Numbered from the stretch's first letter, positions 13,631 to 26,500 are shown. The stretch is 64,000 nt of DNA from Metallyticus violacea (GCA_030762175.1 CM060834.1:62973501-63037500), one strand, 5' to 3'. The notes: generated from the sequence alone by a model not told the origin. Numbers and translations are program-made.

Positions 13631-15284
13631 TTTGATAGCCTTAGTAATCCATAAAATGAAGAAAGATTCGCGAAAAGAAAACATTTATTTTGATGGTTGG
13701 AAACTTCATTAGAATCACTTTTTTCCGTTCTTATTTGGGATAACTGGTTCTCTTTCATTTTTCCACTTTGATAGCTTTAGAAAAGCATATTATGCGGAAA
13801 GAATCTCGTAGTGAAAAAATTTTTTTTTCGAAGTATGGAAACTTATAAAGAATCGCGATTTGTTGAGTTTGATGGAGATATCTATTTCTCCTTCATTATT
13901 CTAGTTTGATAGCCTTAGAAAACCATAAATAGAAGAAAGATTCGCAAAAACAAAACATTTATTTCCATGGTTGGAAACTTCATTAGAATGAATTTTTTTC
14001 CGTTCTTATATGAGATAACTGTTTATCTTTCATTTTTCTTCTTTGATAGCTATAGAAATGCATATTGTGCCGAAATAATCTCGAAAAGAAAAGTTATTTT
14101 TTCGAAGTTTGGAAACTTCAAAAGAATCATGTTTTGTTGCGTTTCAAATGGAGATAACTATTTCTTCTTCTTTATTCTAGTATGATAGCCTTAGAAAACC
14201 ATAAAAGGAAGAAAGTATCGGGAAAAGAAAACATTTAATTCGATGGTTTGAAACTTCATTAGAATCACTTTTTTCCATTCTTATATGAGTTAACTGGTTA
14301 TCTTTCATTTTTCTTCTTTGATAGCCTTAGAAAAGCATATTATGCGGAAAGAATCTCGAAAGGAAAAAAATTTTTTTTTTGAAGTTTGGATACTTCAAAA
14401 GAAACGCGTTTTTTTTGCGTTTCAAATGCAGATAACTATTTCTCCTTCATTATTATAGTTTGATAGCCTTAGAAAACCATAAAATGAAGAAAGATTCGCG
14501 GAAAGAAAACATTTATTTCGACGGTTGGAAACTTCATTGGAATCACTATTTTTCCGTTCTTATTTGAGGTAACTGGTTCTCTTTCATTTTTCTACTTTGA
14601 TAGCCTTAGAAAAGCATATTATGCGGAAAGATTCTCGAAAAAATTTTTTTTTTTCGATGTTTGGAAACTTCAAAAGAATCGCGTTTTGTTGCGTTTAAAT
14701 GGAGATAACTATTTCTCCTTCATTATTCTAGTTTGATAGCCTTAGAAAACCATAAAATGAAGAAAGATTCGCAAAAAGAAAAGATTTATTTCGATGGTTG
14801 GAAACTTCATTAAAATGACTTTTTTTCCGTTCTTATTTGAGATAACTAGTTCTCTTTCCTTTTACCACTTTGAAAGCCTTAGAAAAGCATATTCTGCGCA
14901 AAGAATCACGAAAAGAAAAAAAAAATTGTCGAAGTTTGGATACTTCAAAGGAATCCCGTTTTGTTGCGTTTCAAATGGAGATTACTATTTCTCCTTCATT
15001 ATTCTAGTTTGATAGCCTTAGAAAACCATAAAATGAAGAAAGTTTCGCGAAATGAAAACATTTATTTCGATGGTTGGAAACTTCATTAGAATCACTTTTT
15101 TTTCCGTTCTTATTTGAGATAACTGGTTCTCTTTCAATTTTCTACTTTGATAGCCTTAGAAAAGCATATTATGCTGAAAGAATCTCGAAGAGAAAGAAAT
15201 TTTTTTTTCCAAGTTTGGAAAATTATAAAGGAATGCGTTTTGTTGAGTTTAACGGAGATAACTATTTCTCCTTCATTATTCTAG

Positions 15285-15421
15285 TTTGATAGCCTTAGAA
15301 AACCATTAAATGAAGAAAGATTCGCACAAAGAAAACATTTATTTCGATGGTTGGAAACTTCATTAGAATCACTTTTTTTCCGTTCTTATTTGAGATAACT
15401 GTTTCTCTTTCATTTTTCCAC
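15285..15421 (+). repeat. Half-unit A of the monomer (~137 bp)
   Basis: The half begins TTTGATAGCCTTAGAAAA and ends just before the second TTTGATAGCC. Diagnostic differences from half B are CCATAAAATGAAG (B has GCATATTATGCGG), TTTCGATGGTTGG (B has TTTCGAAGTTTGG) and a pyrimidine-rich tail instead of TCGCGTTTTGTTGCG. Its first 52 bases match half B at about 44 positions in ungapped alignment. The remainder is more diverged but alignable through GGAAACTTC, GAATC and GATAACT. Confidence 0.85.
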
Positions 15422-15468
15422 TTTGATAGCCTTAGAAAAGCATATAATGCGGAAAGAATCTCGGAAAG

Positions 15469-15482
15469 AAAATTTTTTTTTT
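15469..15482 (+). other. A-run/T-run tract in half B (reference copy)
   Basis: A run of A followed directly by a run of T, here about A4T10, sits just before the dyad. It is present in nearly every monomer but varies in length from copy to copy, for example about A8T7 near 3930 or a T-only run near 1445. An AnTn tract gives intrinsic curvature and disfavours nucleosomes, which is general DNA-structure knowledge. Length changes here shift the reading frame of the open frame that crosses it. Confidence 0.8.
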
Positions 15483-15483
15483 C

Positions 15484-15499
15484 GAAGTTTGGAAACTTC
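15484..15499. other. Conserved dyad GAAGTTTGGAAACTTC in half B (reference copy)
   Basis: Two perfect 7-bp inverted arms (GAAGTTT and AAACTTC) flank a GG centre. Beyond one mismatch, three more pairs (TTT/AAA) extend the symmetry. The element recurs in most half-B units. Half A has only a degenerate form (GATGGTTGGAAACTTC). Possible roles are a symmetric protein-binding site or a cruciform-prone site; neither is shown by sequence alone. Confidence 0.75.
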
Positions 15500-18400
15500 A
15501 AAAGAATCGCGTTTTGTTGCGTTTCAAATGGAGATAACTATATCTCCTATTTTATTCTAGTTTGATAGCCTTAGAAAACCATAAAATGAAGAAAGATTCG
15601 CGAAAAGAAAACATTTATTTCTATGGTTGGAAACTTCATTAGAATCACTTTTTTTCCGTTCTTATTTGAGATAACTGGTTCTCTTTCATTTTTCCACTTC
15701 GATAGCTTTAGAAAAGCTTATTATGTGAAAAGAATCTCCGAAAGAAAAAAAATTTTTTTCGAAGTTTGGAATCTTCACAAGAATCGCGTTTTGTTGCGTT
15801 TCAAATGGAGATAACTACTTCTCCTTCATTATTCTAGTTTGATAGCCTTAGAAAACCATAAAATGAAGAAAGATTCGCGAAAAGAAAAGACTTATTTCAG
15901 TTGTTGGAAACTTCATTAGAATCACTTTTTTTCCGTTCTTATATGAGATAACTGGTTATATTTCATTTTTCTTCTTTAATAGCCTTAGAAAAGCATATTA
16001 TGCCGAAAGAATCTCGAAAAGAAAAAAATTTTTTTGAAGTTAGGAAACTTCAAATAATCGCGTTTTTTTATGTTTCAAGTGGAGATAACTATTTCTCCTT
16101 CATTATTCTAGTTTGATAGGCTTAGTAATCCATAAAACGAAGAAAGATTCGCGAAAAGAACACATTTATTTCGATGGTTGGAAACATCATTATAATCACT
16201 TTTTTCCGTTCTTATTTGAGATAACTGGTTCTCTTTCATTATTCCTCTTTGATAGCTTTAGAAAAGCATATTCTGCGCAAAAATTCTCGATAAGAAAAAA
16301 AATTTTTTTCGAAGTTTGGTAACTACAAAAGAATCGGGTTTTGTTGCGTATCAAATGGAGATAACTATTTCTCCTTCATTATTCTAGTTTGATAGCCTTA
16401 GAAAACCATAAAATGAAGAAAGATTCGCGAAAAGAAAACATTTATTTCCATGGTTGGAAACTTCATTAGAATCACTTTTTTTCCGTTTTTATTTAAGATA
16501 ACTGGTTCTCTTTCATTTTCACACTTTGATAGCCTTAGAAAAGCATATTATGCGGAAAGAATCTCGGAAAGAAAATAATTTTTTTTCGAAGTTTGGAAAC
16601 TTCAAAAGAATCGCTTTTTGTTGCGTTTTAAATGGAGATAACTATTTCTCATTCATTATTCTAGTTTGATAGCCTTAGAAAACCATAATATGAAGAAATA
16701 TTCGCGAAAAGAAAACATTTATTTCGATGGTTGGAAACTTCATTAGAATCACTTTTTTCCGTTCTTATATGAGATAACTGGATATTTTTCATTTTTCTTC
16801 TTGACAGCCTTGGAAAAGCATATTATGCGGAAGAATCTGGAAAAGAAAAACATTTTTTTTCGAAGTTTGGAAACTTCAAAGAATCGCGTTTTGTTGCGTT
16901 TCAAATGGAGATAACTATTTCTCCTTCATTATTCTAGTATGATAGCCTTAGAAAACCATAAAATGAAGAAAGTATCGGGAAAAGAAAACATTTATTTCGA
17001 TGGTTTGAAACTTCCTTAGAATCACTTTTTTCCGTTCTTACGTGAGTTAACTGGTTATCTTTCATTTTTCTTCTTTGATAGCTTTAGAAAAGCATATTAT
17101 GCGGAAAGAATTTCGAAAGGAAAACATTTTTTTTTTGAAGTTTGGAAACTTCAAAAGAAACGCGTTTTGTTGCGTTTCAAATAGAGATAACTATTTCTCC
17201 TTCATTATTCTAGTTTGATAGCCTTAGAAAACCATAAAATGAAGAAAGATTCGCGGAAAGAAAACATTTATTTCCATGGTTGGAAACTTCATTATAATCA
17301 ATTTTTTTCCGTTCTTATTTCAGATAAATGGTTCTCTTTCATTTTTCTACTTTAATAGCTTTAGAAAAGCACATTCTGCGCAAAGAATCTCGAAAAGAAA
17401 AAACATTTTTTTTCGTAGTTCGGTAACTTCAAAGGAATCCCGTTTTGTTGCGTTTCAAATGGAGATAACTATTTCTCCATCATTATTCTAGTTTGATAGC
17501 CTTACAAAACCATAAAATGAAGAAAGATTCGCGAAAAGAAAATCATTATTTCGATGGTTGGAAACTTCATTAGAATCATTTTTTTCCGTTCATATTTGAG
17601 ATAACTGGTTCTCTTTCCTTTTTGCACTTTGATAGCCTTAGAAAAGCATATATGCTGAAATTATCTCCGAAAGAAAATAATTTTTTTCGAAGTTTGGAAT
17701 CTTCAAAAGAATAGCGTTTTGTTGCGTTTCAAATGGAGATAACTATTTCTCCTTCATTTTTCTAGTTTGATAGCCTTAGAAAACCATAAAATGAAGAAAG
17801 TTTCTCGAAAAGAAAACATTTATTTCGACGGTTGGAAACTTCATTAGAATCACTTTTTTCCGTTCTTATTAGAGATAACTGGTTCTCTTTCATTTTTCTA
17901 CTTTGATAGCCTTAGAAAAGCATATTATGCGGAAAGATTCTCGGTAAAAAAATTATTTTTTCGAAGTTTGGAAACTTCAAAAGAATCGCGTTTTGTTGCG
18001 TTTAAATGGAAATAACTATTTCTCCTTCATTATTCTAATTTGATAGCCTTAGAAAACCATAAAATGAAGAAAGATTCGCAAAAAGAAAAGATTTATTTCG
18101 ATGGTTGGAAACTTCATTAAAATGACTTTTTTTCCGTTCTTATTTGAGAAAACTAGTTCTCTTTCCTTTTACCACTTTGAAAGCCTTAGAAAAGCATATT
18201 CTGCGCAAAGATTCTCGAAAAGAAAAAATTTTTTTTCGAAGTTTCGATACTTCAAAGGAATCCCGTTTTGTTGCGTTTCAAATGGAGATTACTATTTCTC
18301 CTTCATTATTCTAGTTTGATAGCCTTAGAAAACCATAAAATCAAGAAAGTTTCGCGAAATGAAAACATTTATTTCCATGGTTGGAAACTTCATTAGAATC

Positions 18401-20518
18401 ACTTTTTTTCCCGTTCTTATTTGAGTTAACTGGTTCTCTTTCAATTTTCCACTTTGATAGCCTTAGAAAAGCATATTATGCTGAAAGAATCTCGAAGAGA
18501 AAAAAAAATTTTTTTCCAAGTTTGGAAAATTATAAAGAAATGCGTTTTGTTGAGTTTAATGGAGATAACTATTTCTCCTTCCTTATTCTAGTTTGATAGC
18601 CTTAGAAAACCATAAAATGAAGAAAGATTCGCAAAAAGAAAACATTTATTTCGATGGTTGGAAAGTTCATTAGAATCCTTTTTTTCCGTTCTTATTTGAG
18701 ATAACTGTTTCTCTTTCATTTTTCCACTTTGATAGCCTTAGAAAAGCATATTATGCGGAAAGAATCTCGGAAAGAAAAAAAATTTTTTTCGAAGTTTGGA
18801 AACTTCAAAAGAATCGCGTTTTGTTGCGTTTCAAATGGAGATAACTATTTCTCCTATTTTATTCTAGTTTGGTAACCTTAGAAAACCATAAAATGAAGAA
18901 AGTTTCGAGCAAAGAAACATTTATTTCGATGGTTGGAAGCTTCATTAGAATCACTTTTTTCCGTTCTTATATGAGATAACTGGTTATCTTTCTATTTTCT
19001 TCTTTGATAGCCTAAGAAAAGCATATTATGCGGAAAGAATCTCGAAAAGAAAAAAATTTTTTGTTGTAGTTTGGAAACTTATATAGAATCGCGTTTTGTT
19101 GAGTTTGATGGAGATAACTATTTCTCCTTCATTATTATAGTTTGATCGCCTCAGAAAACCATAAAATGAAGAAAGGTTCGCGAAAAGAAAGCATTTATTT
19201 CGATGGTTTTAAACTTCATAAGAATCACTTTTTTTCCGTTCTTATTTGAGATAACTGGTTCTCTTTCATTTTTCTACTTTGATAGCCTTAGAAAAGCATA
19301 TTCTACGCAAAGAATCTCGGAAAGAAAAAAATTTTTTTTCGAAGTTTGGAAACTTCAAAAGAATCGCTTTTTGTTGCGTTTCAAATGGAGAACTATTTCT
19401 CCTTCATTATTCTAGTTTGATAGCCTTAGAAAACCACAAAATGAAGAAAGTTTCGCGAAAAGAAAACATTTATTTCGATGGTTGGAAACTTCATTACAAT
19501 CACATTTTTCCATTCTTATTTGAGAAAACTGGTTCTCTTTCATTATTCTACTTTGATAGCTTTAGAAAACCATATTCTGCGCTAAGATTCTCGATAAGAA
19601 AAATTTTTTTTTTCGAAGTTTGGTTACTTCAAAAGAATCGCGTTTTGTTGCGTATCAAATGGAAATAACTATTTCCCCTTTATTATTCTAGTTTGATAGC
19701 CTTAGAAAACCATAAAATGAAGAAAGATTCGCGAAAAGAAAACATTTAAATCGATGGTTGGAAACTTCATTAGAATCACTTTTTTCCGTTCTTATTTGGG
19801 ATAAATGGTTCTCTTTCATTTTTCCTCTTTGATAGCTTTAGAAAAGCATGTTATGCGGAAAGAATCTCGTAGAGAAAACTTTTTTTTTCCAAGTATCGAA
19901 ACTTCAAATGAATCGCGTTTGGTTGCGTTTCAAATGGAGATAACTATTTCTTCTTCCTTATTCTAGTATGATAGCCTTAGAAAACCATAAAATGAAGAAA
20001 GTATCGGGAAAAGAAAACATTTATTTCGATGGTTTGAAACTTCATTAGAATCACTTTTTTCCGTTCTTATATGAGTTAACTGCTTATCTTTCATTTTTCT
20101 TCTTTGATAGCCTTAGAAAAGCATATTATGCGGAAAGAATCTCGAAAGGAAAAAAAATTTTTTTTTGAAGTTTGGAAACTTCAAAAGAAACGCGTTTTGT
20201 TGCGTTTCAAATTGAGATAACTATTTCTCCTTCATTATTCTAGTTTGATAGCCTTAGAAAACCATAAAATGAAGAAAGATTCGCGGAAAGAAAACATTTA
20301 TTTCCATAGTTGGAAACTTCATTATAATCACTTTTTTTCCGTTCTTATTTGAGATAACCGGTTCTTTTTCATTTTCCTTCTTTGATAGCCTTAGAAAAGC
20401 ATATTATGCGGAAAGAATCTCGAAAAGAAAAAAATTTTTATGAAGTTAGGAAACTTCAAAAGAATCGCGTTTTGTTGCGTTTCAAGTGGAGATAACTATT
20501 TCTCCTTCATTATTCTAG

Positions 20519-23500
20519 TTTGATAGCCTTAGTAATCCATAAAATGAAGAAAGATTCGCGAAAAGAAAACATTTATTTTGATGGTTGGAAACTTCATTAG
20601 AATCACTTTTTTCCGTTCTTATTTGGGATAACTGGTTCTCTTTCATTTTTCCACTTTGATAGCTTTAGAAAAGCATATTATGCGGAAAGAATCTCGTAGT
20701 GAAAAAAATTTTTTTTCCAAGTATGGAAACTTATAAAGAATCGCGATTTGTTGAGTTTGATGGAGATATCTATTTCTCCTTCATTATTCTAGTTTGATAG
20801 CCTTAGAAAACCATAAATAGAAGAAAGATTCGCAAAAACAAAACATTTATTTCCATGGTTGGAAACTTCATTAGAATGACTTTTTTTCCGTTCTTATATG
20901 AGATAACTGTTTATCTTTCATTTTTCTTCTTTGATAGCTATAGAAATGCATATTGTGCCGAAATAATCTCGAAAAGAAAAGTTATTTTTTCGAAGTTTGG
21001 AAACTTCAAAAGAATCATGTTTTGTTGCGTTTCAAATGGAGATAACTATTTCTTCTTCTTTATTCTAGTATGATAGCCTTAGAAAACCATAAAATGAAGA
21101 AAGTATCGGGAAAAGAAAACATTTATTTCGATGGTTTGAAACTTCATTAGAATCACTTTTTTCCATTCTTATATGAGTTAACTGGTTATCTTTCATTTTT
21201 CTTCTTTGATAGCCTTAGAAAAGCATATTATGCGGAAAGAATCTCGAAAGGAAAAAAATTTTTTTTTTGAAGTTTGGATACTTCAAAAGTAACGTGTTTT
21301 TTTTGCGTTTCAAATGCAGATAACTATTTCTCTTTCATTATTCTAGTTTGATAGCCTTAGAAAACCATAAAATGAAGAAAGATTCGCGGAAAGAAAACAT
21401 TTATTTCCATGGTTGGAAACTTCATTATAATCACTTTTTTCCGTTCTTTTTTCAGATAACTGGTTCTCTTTCATTTTTCTACTTTGATAGCTTTAGAAAA
21501 GCATTTTCTGCGCAAAAAATCTCGAAAAGAAAAAAAATTTTTTTTCGTAGTTCGGTAACTTCAAAGGAATCCCGTTTTGTTGCGTTTCAAATGGAGATAA
21601 CTATTTCTCCTTCATTATTCTAGTTTGATAGCCTTAGAAAACCATAAAATGAAGAAAGATTCGCGAAAAGAAAATCATTATTTCGATGGTTGGAAACTTC
21701 ATTAGAATCATTTTTTTCCGTTCTTTTTTGAGATAGCTGGTTCTCTTATCTTTTTCCACTTTGATAGCCTTAGAAAAGCATATATGCTGAAATTATCTCC
21801 GAAAGAAAAAAAAATTTTTCGAAGTTTGGAATCTTCAAAAGAATCGCGTTTTGTTCCGTTTCAAATGGAGATAACATATTCCTTCATTTTTCTAGTTAGA
21901 TAGCCTTAGAAAACCATAAAATGAAGAAAGTTTTTTGAAAAGAAAACATATATTTCGACGGTTGGAAACTTCATTGGAATCACTATTTTTCCGTTCTTAT
22001 TTGAGGTAACTGGTTCTCTTTCATTTTTCTACTTTGATAGCCTTAGAAAAGCATATTATGCGGAAAGATTCTCGAAAAAAATTTTTTTTTTCGATGTTTG
22101 GAAACTTCAAAAGAATCGCGTTTTGTTGCGTTTAAATGGAGATAACTATTTCTCCTTCATTATTCTAGTTTGATAGCCTTAGAAAACCATAAAATGAAGA
22201 AAGATTCGCAAAAAGAAAAGATTTATTTCGATGGTTGGAAACTTCATTAAAATGACTTTTTTTCCGTTCTTATTTGAGATAACTAGTTCTCTTTCCTTTT
22301 ACCACTTTGAAAGCCTTAGAAAAGCATATTCTGCGCAAAGAATCACGAAAAGAAAAAAAAAATTGTCGAAGTTTGGATACTTCAAAGGAATCCCGTTTTG
22401 TTGCGTTTCAAATGGAGATTACTATTTCTCCTTCATTATTCTAGTTTGATAGCCTTAGAAAACCATAAAATGAAGAAAGTTTCGCGAAATGAAAACATTT
22501 ATTTCGATGGTTGGAAACTTCATTAGAATCACTTTTTTTTCCGTTCTTATTTGAGATAACTGGTTCTCTTTCAATTTTCTACTTTGATAGCCTTAGAAAA
22601 GCATATTATGCTGAAAGAATCTCGAAGAGAAAGAAATTTTTTTTTCCAAGTTTGGAAAATTATAAAGGAATGCGTTTTGTTGAGTTTAATGGAGATAACT
22701 ATTTCTCCTTCATTATTCTAGTTTGATAGCCTTAGAAAACCATTAAATGAAGAAAGATTCGCACAAAGAAAACATTTATTTCGATGGTTGGAAACTTCAT
22801 TAGAATCACTTTTTTTCCGTTCTTATTTGAGATAACTGTTTCTCTTTCATTTTTCCACTTTGATAGCCTTAGAAAAGCATATAATGCGGAAAGAATCTCG
22901 GAAAGAAAATTTTTTTTTTCGAAGTTTGGAAACTTCAAAAGAATCGCGTTTTGTTGCGTTTCAAATGGAGATAACTATATCTCCTATTTTATTCTAGTTT
23001 GATAGCCTTAGAAAACCATAAAATGAAGAGAGATTCGCGAAAAGAAAAAATTTATTTCTATGGTTGGAAACTTCATTAGAATCACTTTTTTTCCGTTCTT
23101 ATTTGAGATAACTGGTTCTCTTTCATTTTTCCACTTCGATAGCTTTAGAAAAGCTTATTATGCGGAAAGAATCTCCGAAAGAAAAAAATTTTTTTTCGAA
23201 GTTTGGAATCTTCACAAGAATCGCGTTTTGTTGCGTTTCAAATGGAGATAACTACTTCTCCTTCATTATTCTAGTTTGATAGCCTTAGAAAACCATAAAA
23301 TGAAGAAAGATTCGCGAAAAGAAAAGACTTATTTCAGTTGTTGGAAACTTCATTAGAATCACTTTTTTTCCGTTCTTATATGAGATAACTGGTTATCTTT
23401 CATTTTTCTTCTTTAATAGCCTTAGAAAAGCATATTATGCCGAAAGAATCTCGAAAAGAAAAAAATTTTTTTGAAGTTAGGAAACTTCAAATAATCGCGT

Positions 23501-26500
23501 TTTTTTATGTTTCAAGTGGAGATAACTATTTCTCCTTCATTATTCTAGTTTGATAAGCTTAGTAATCCATAAAACGAAGAAAGATTCGCGAAAAGAACAC
23601 ATTTATTTCGTTGGTTGGAAACATCATTATAATCACTTTTTTCTGTTCTTATTTGAGATAACTGGTTCTCTTTCATTATTCCTCTTTGATAGCTTTAGAA
23701 AAGCATATTCTGCGCAAAGATTCTCGATAAGAAAAAAAATTTTTTTCGAAGTTTGGTAACTACAAAAGAATCGGGTTTTGTTGCGTATCAAATGGAGATA
23801 ACTATTTCTCCTTCATTATTCTAGTTTGATAGCCTTAGAAAACCATAAAATGAAGAAAGATTCGCGAAAAGAAAACATTTATTTCCATGGTTGGAAACTT
23901 CATTAGAATCACTTTTTTTCCGTTTTTATTTAAGATAACTGGTTCTCTTTCATTTTCACACTTTGATAGCCTTAGAAAAGCATATTATGCGGAAAGAATC
24001 TCGGAAAGAAAATAATTTTTTTTCGAAGTTTGGAAACTTCAAAAAAATCGCTTTTTGTTGCGTTTTAAATGGAGATAACTATTTCTCCTTCATTATTCTA
24101 GTTTGATAGCCTTAGAAAACCATAATATGAAGAAATATTCGCGAAAAGAAAACATTTATTTCGATGGTTGGAAACTTCATTAGAATCACTTTTTTCCGTT
24201 CTTAAATGAGATAACTGGATATTTTTCATTTTTCTTCTTGACAGCCTTGGAAAAGCATATTATGCGGAAAGAATCTGGAAAAGAAAAAAATTTTTTTTCG
24301 AAGTTTGGAAACTTCAAAGAATCGCGTTTTGTTGCGTTTCAAATGGAGATAACTATTTCTCCTTCATTATTCTAGTATGATAGCCTTAGAAAACCATAAA
24401 ATGAAGAAAGTATCGGGAAAAGAAAACATTTATTTCGATGGTTTGAAACTTCCTTAGAATCACTTTTTTCCGTTCTTACGTGAGTTAACTGGTTATCTTT
24501 CATTTTTCTTCTTTGATAGCTTTAGAAAAGCATATTATGCGGAAAGAATTTCGAAAGGAAAACATTTTTTTTTTGAAGTTTGGAAACTTCAAAAGAAACG
24601 CGTTTTGTTGCGTTTCAAATAGAGATAACTATTTCTCCTTCATTATTCTAGTTTGATAGCCTTAGAAAACCATAAAATGAAGAAAGATTCGCGGAAAGAA
24701 AACATTTATTTCCATGGTTGGAAACTTCATTATAATCAATTTTTTTCCGTTCTTATTTCAGATAACTGGTTCTCTTTCATTTTTCTACTTTAATAGCTTT
24801 AGAAAAGCACATTCTGCGCAAAGAATCTCGAAAAGAAAAAACATTTTTTTTCGTAGTTCGGTAACTTCAAAGGAATCCCGTTTTGTTGCGTTTCAAATGG
24901 AGATAACTATTTCTCCATCATTATTCTAGTTTGATAGCCTTAGAAAACCATAAAATGAAGAAAGATTCGCAAAAAGAAAACATTTATTTCGATGGTTGGA
25001 AACTTCATTAGAATCCTTTTTTTCCGTTCTTATTTGAGATAACTGTTTCTCTTTCATTTTTCCACTTTGATAGCCTTAGAAAAGCATATTATGCGGAAAG
25101 AATCTCGGAAAGAAAAAAAATTTTTTTCGAAGTTTGGAAACTTCAAAAGAATCGCGTTTTGTTGCGTTTCAAATGGAGATAACTATTTCTCCTATTTTAT
25201 TCTAGTTTGGTAACCTTAGAAAACCATAAAATGAAGAAAGTTTCGCGAAAAGAAAACATTTATTTCGATGGTTGGAAGCTTCATTAGAATCACTTTTTTC
25301 CGTTCTTATATGAGATAACTGGTTATCTTTCTATTTTCTTCTTTGATAGCCTAAGAAAAGCATATTATGCGGAAAGAATCTCGAAAAGAAAAAAATTTTT
25401 TGTTGTAGTTTGGAAACTTATATAGAATCGCGTTTTGTTGAGTTTGATGGAGATAACTATTTCTCCTTCATTATTATAGTTTGATCGCCTCAGAAAACCA
25501 TAAAATGAAGAAAGGTTCGCGAAAAGAAAGCATTTATTTCGATGGTTTTAAACTTCATAAGAATCACTTTTTTTCCGTTCTTATTTGAGATAACTGGTTC
25601 TCTTTCATTTTTCTACTTTGATAGCCTTAGAAAAGCATATTCTACGCAAAGAATCTCGGAAAGAAAAAAATTTTTTTTCGAAGTTTGGAAACTTCAAAAG
25701 AATCGCTTTTTGTTGCGTTTCAAATGGAGAACTATTTCTCCTTCATTATTCTAGTTTGATAGCCTTAGAAAACCACAAAATGAAGAAAGTTTCGCGAAAA
25801 GAAAACATTTATTTCGATGGTTGGAAACTTCATTACAATCACATTTTTCCGTTCTTATTTGAGATAACTGGTTCTCTTTCATTATTCTACTTTCATAGCT
25901 TTAGAAAACCATATTCTGCGCTAAGATTCTCGATAAGAAAATTTTTTTTTTTCGAAGTTTGGTTACTTCAAAAGAATCGCGTTTTGTTGCGTATCAAATG
26001 GAAATAACTATTTCCGCTTTATTATTCTAGTTTGATAGCCTTAGAAAACCATAAAATGAAGAAAGATTCGCGAAAAGAAAAGACTTATTTCAGTTGTTGG
26101 AGACTTCATTAGAATCACTTTTTTTCCGTTCTTATATGAGATAACTGGTTATCTTTCATTTTTCTTCTTTGATAGCCTTAGAAAAGCATATTATGCCGAA
26201 AGATTCTCGAAAAGAAAAAAATTTTTTTGAAGTTAGGAAACTTCAAATAATCGCGTTTTTTTATGTTTCAAGTGGAGATATCTATTTCTCCTTCATTATT
26301 CTAGTTTGATAGCCTTAGAAAACCATAAAATGAAGAAAGATTCGCGGAAAGAAAACATTTATTTCCATGGTTGGAAACTTCATTATAATCAATTTTTTTC
26401 CGTTCTTATTTGAGATAACTGGTTCTCTTTCATTTTTCTACTTTGATAGCTTTAGAAAAGCATATTATGCGGAAAGAATCTCGGAAAGAAAATAATTGTT

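Larger units (their letters stand above)
15285..15560 (+). repeat. Representative 276-bp satellite monomer (reference copy)
   Basis: This copy is close to the array consensus and serves as a reference. In order it has: the boundary motif TTTGATAGCC; a purine-rich stretch with GAAGAAAGATTCGC; TTTCGATGGTTGGAAACTTC; a pyrimidine-rich stretch with TTTTTTTCCGTTCTT and TTCTCTTTCATTTTTC; a second boundary motif at 15422; an A-run followed by a T-run; the dyad GAAGTTTGGAAACTTC; TCGCGTTTTGTTGCGTTTC; and a closing segment TTCTCCTATTTTATTCTAG (most other copies end in TTCATTATTCTAG). The near-identical copies at 22722, 48521 and 55414 are the equivalent HOR position. Confidence 0.95.
15422..15560 (+). 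repeat. Half-unit B of the monomer (~139 bp)
   Basis: The second half-unit starts with the same TTTGATAGCCTTAGAAAA. It carries GCATATAATGCGGAAAG here (usually GCATATTATGCGG), an A-run/T-run junction of variable length, the dyad GAAGTTTGGAAACTTC and TCGCGTTTTGTTGCG. It ends in the CTAG that joins the next monomer. Halves A and B alternate strictly through the array, so the dimer formed before the array expanded. Confidence 0.85.
13631..20518 (+). repeat. HOR unit: 25 monomers, 6888 bp
   Basis: It opens with a monomer marked CCTTAGTAATCCATAAAATG and TTTATTTTGATGG, which recurs at 20519, 46866 and 53482. Starts are at 13631, 13905, 14181, 14459, 14732, 15008, 15285, 15561, 15838, 16112, 16388, 16665, 16938, 17214, 17492, 17766, 18039, 18315, 18592, 18868, 19141, 19416, 19692, 19967 and 20244. 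The monomer at 14459 is a fusion of the two types seen at 21347 and 21896. A four-monomer segment (17492-18591) is missing from the sister copy at 24.9 kb. Confidence 0.88.

Noticed and set aside
15484..15499. Rho-independent terminator (inverted repeat followed by T-run)
   Set aside because: The T-run lies before the dyad on the + strand. On the minus strand, the dyad is followed by an A-run rather than a T-run of the required order. The stem is AT-rich, the loop is only two bases and no gene precedes it.
15472..15500. CENP-B box-like sequence around TTCG...TTGGAAAC
   Set aside because: Half A has TTCGATGGTTGGAAAC and half B has TTCGAAGTTTGGAAAC. These share TTCG and TTGGAAAC with the mammalian box, but the spacing is wrong and the essential CGGG is missing. 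The CCCG in some monomers (AATCCCG) is on the other strand at the wrong distance. Resemblance is probably chance.
15295..15501. Minus-strand open frame of 68 codons, repeated at 22732, 48531 and 55424
   Set aside because: It is antisense to the repeat and recurs only because the block was copied. Other monomer types break it. No coding evidence.
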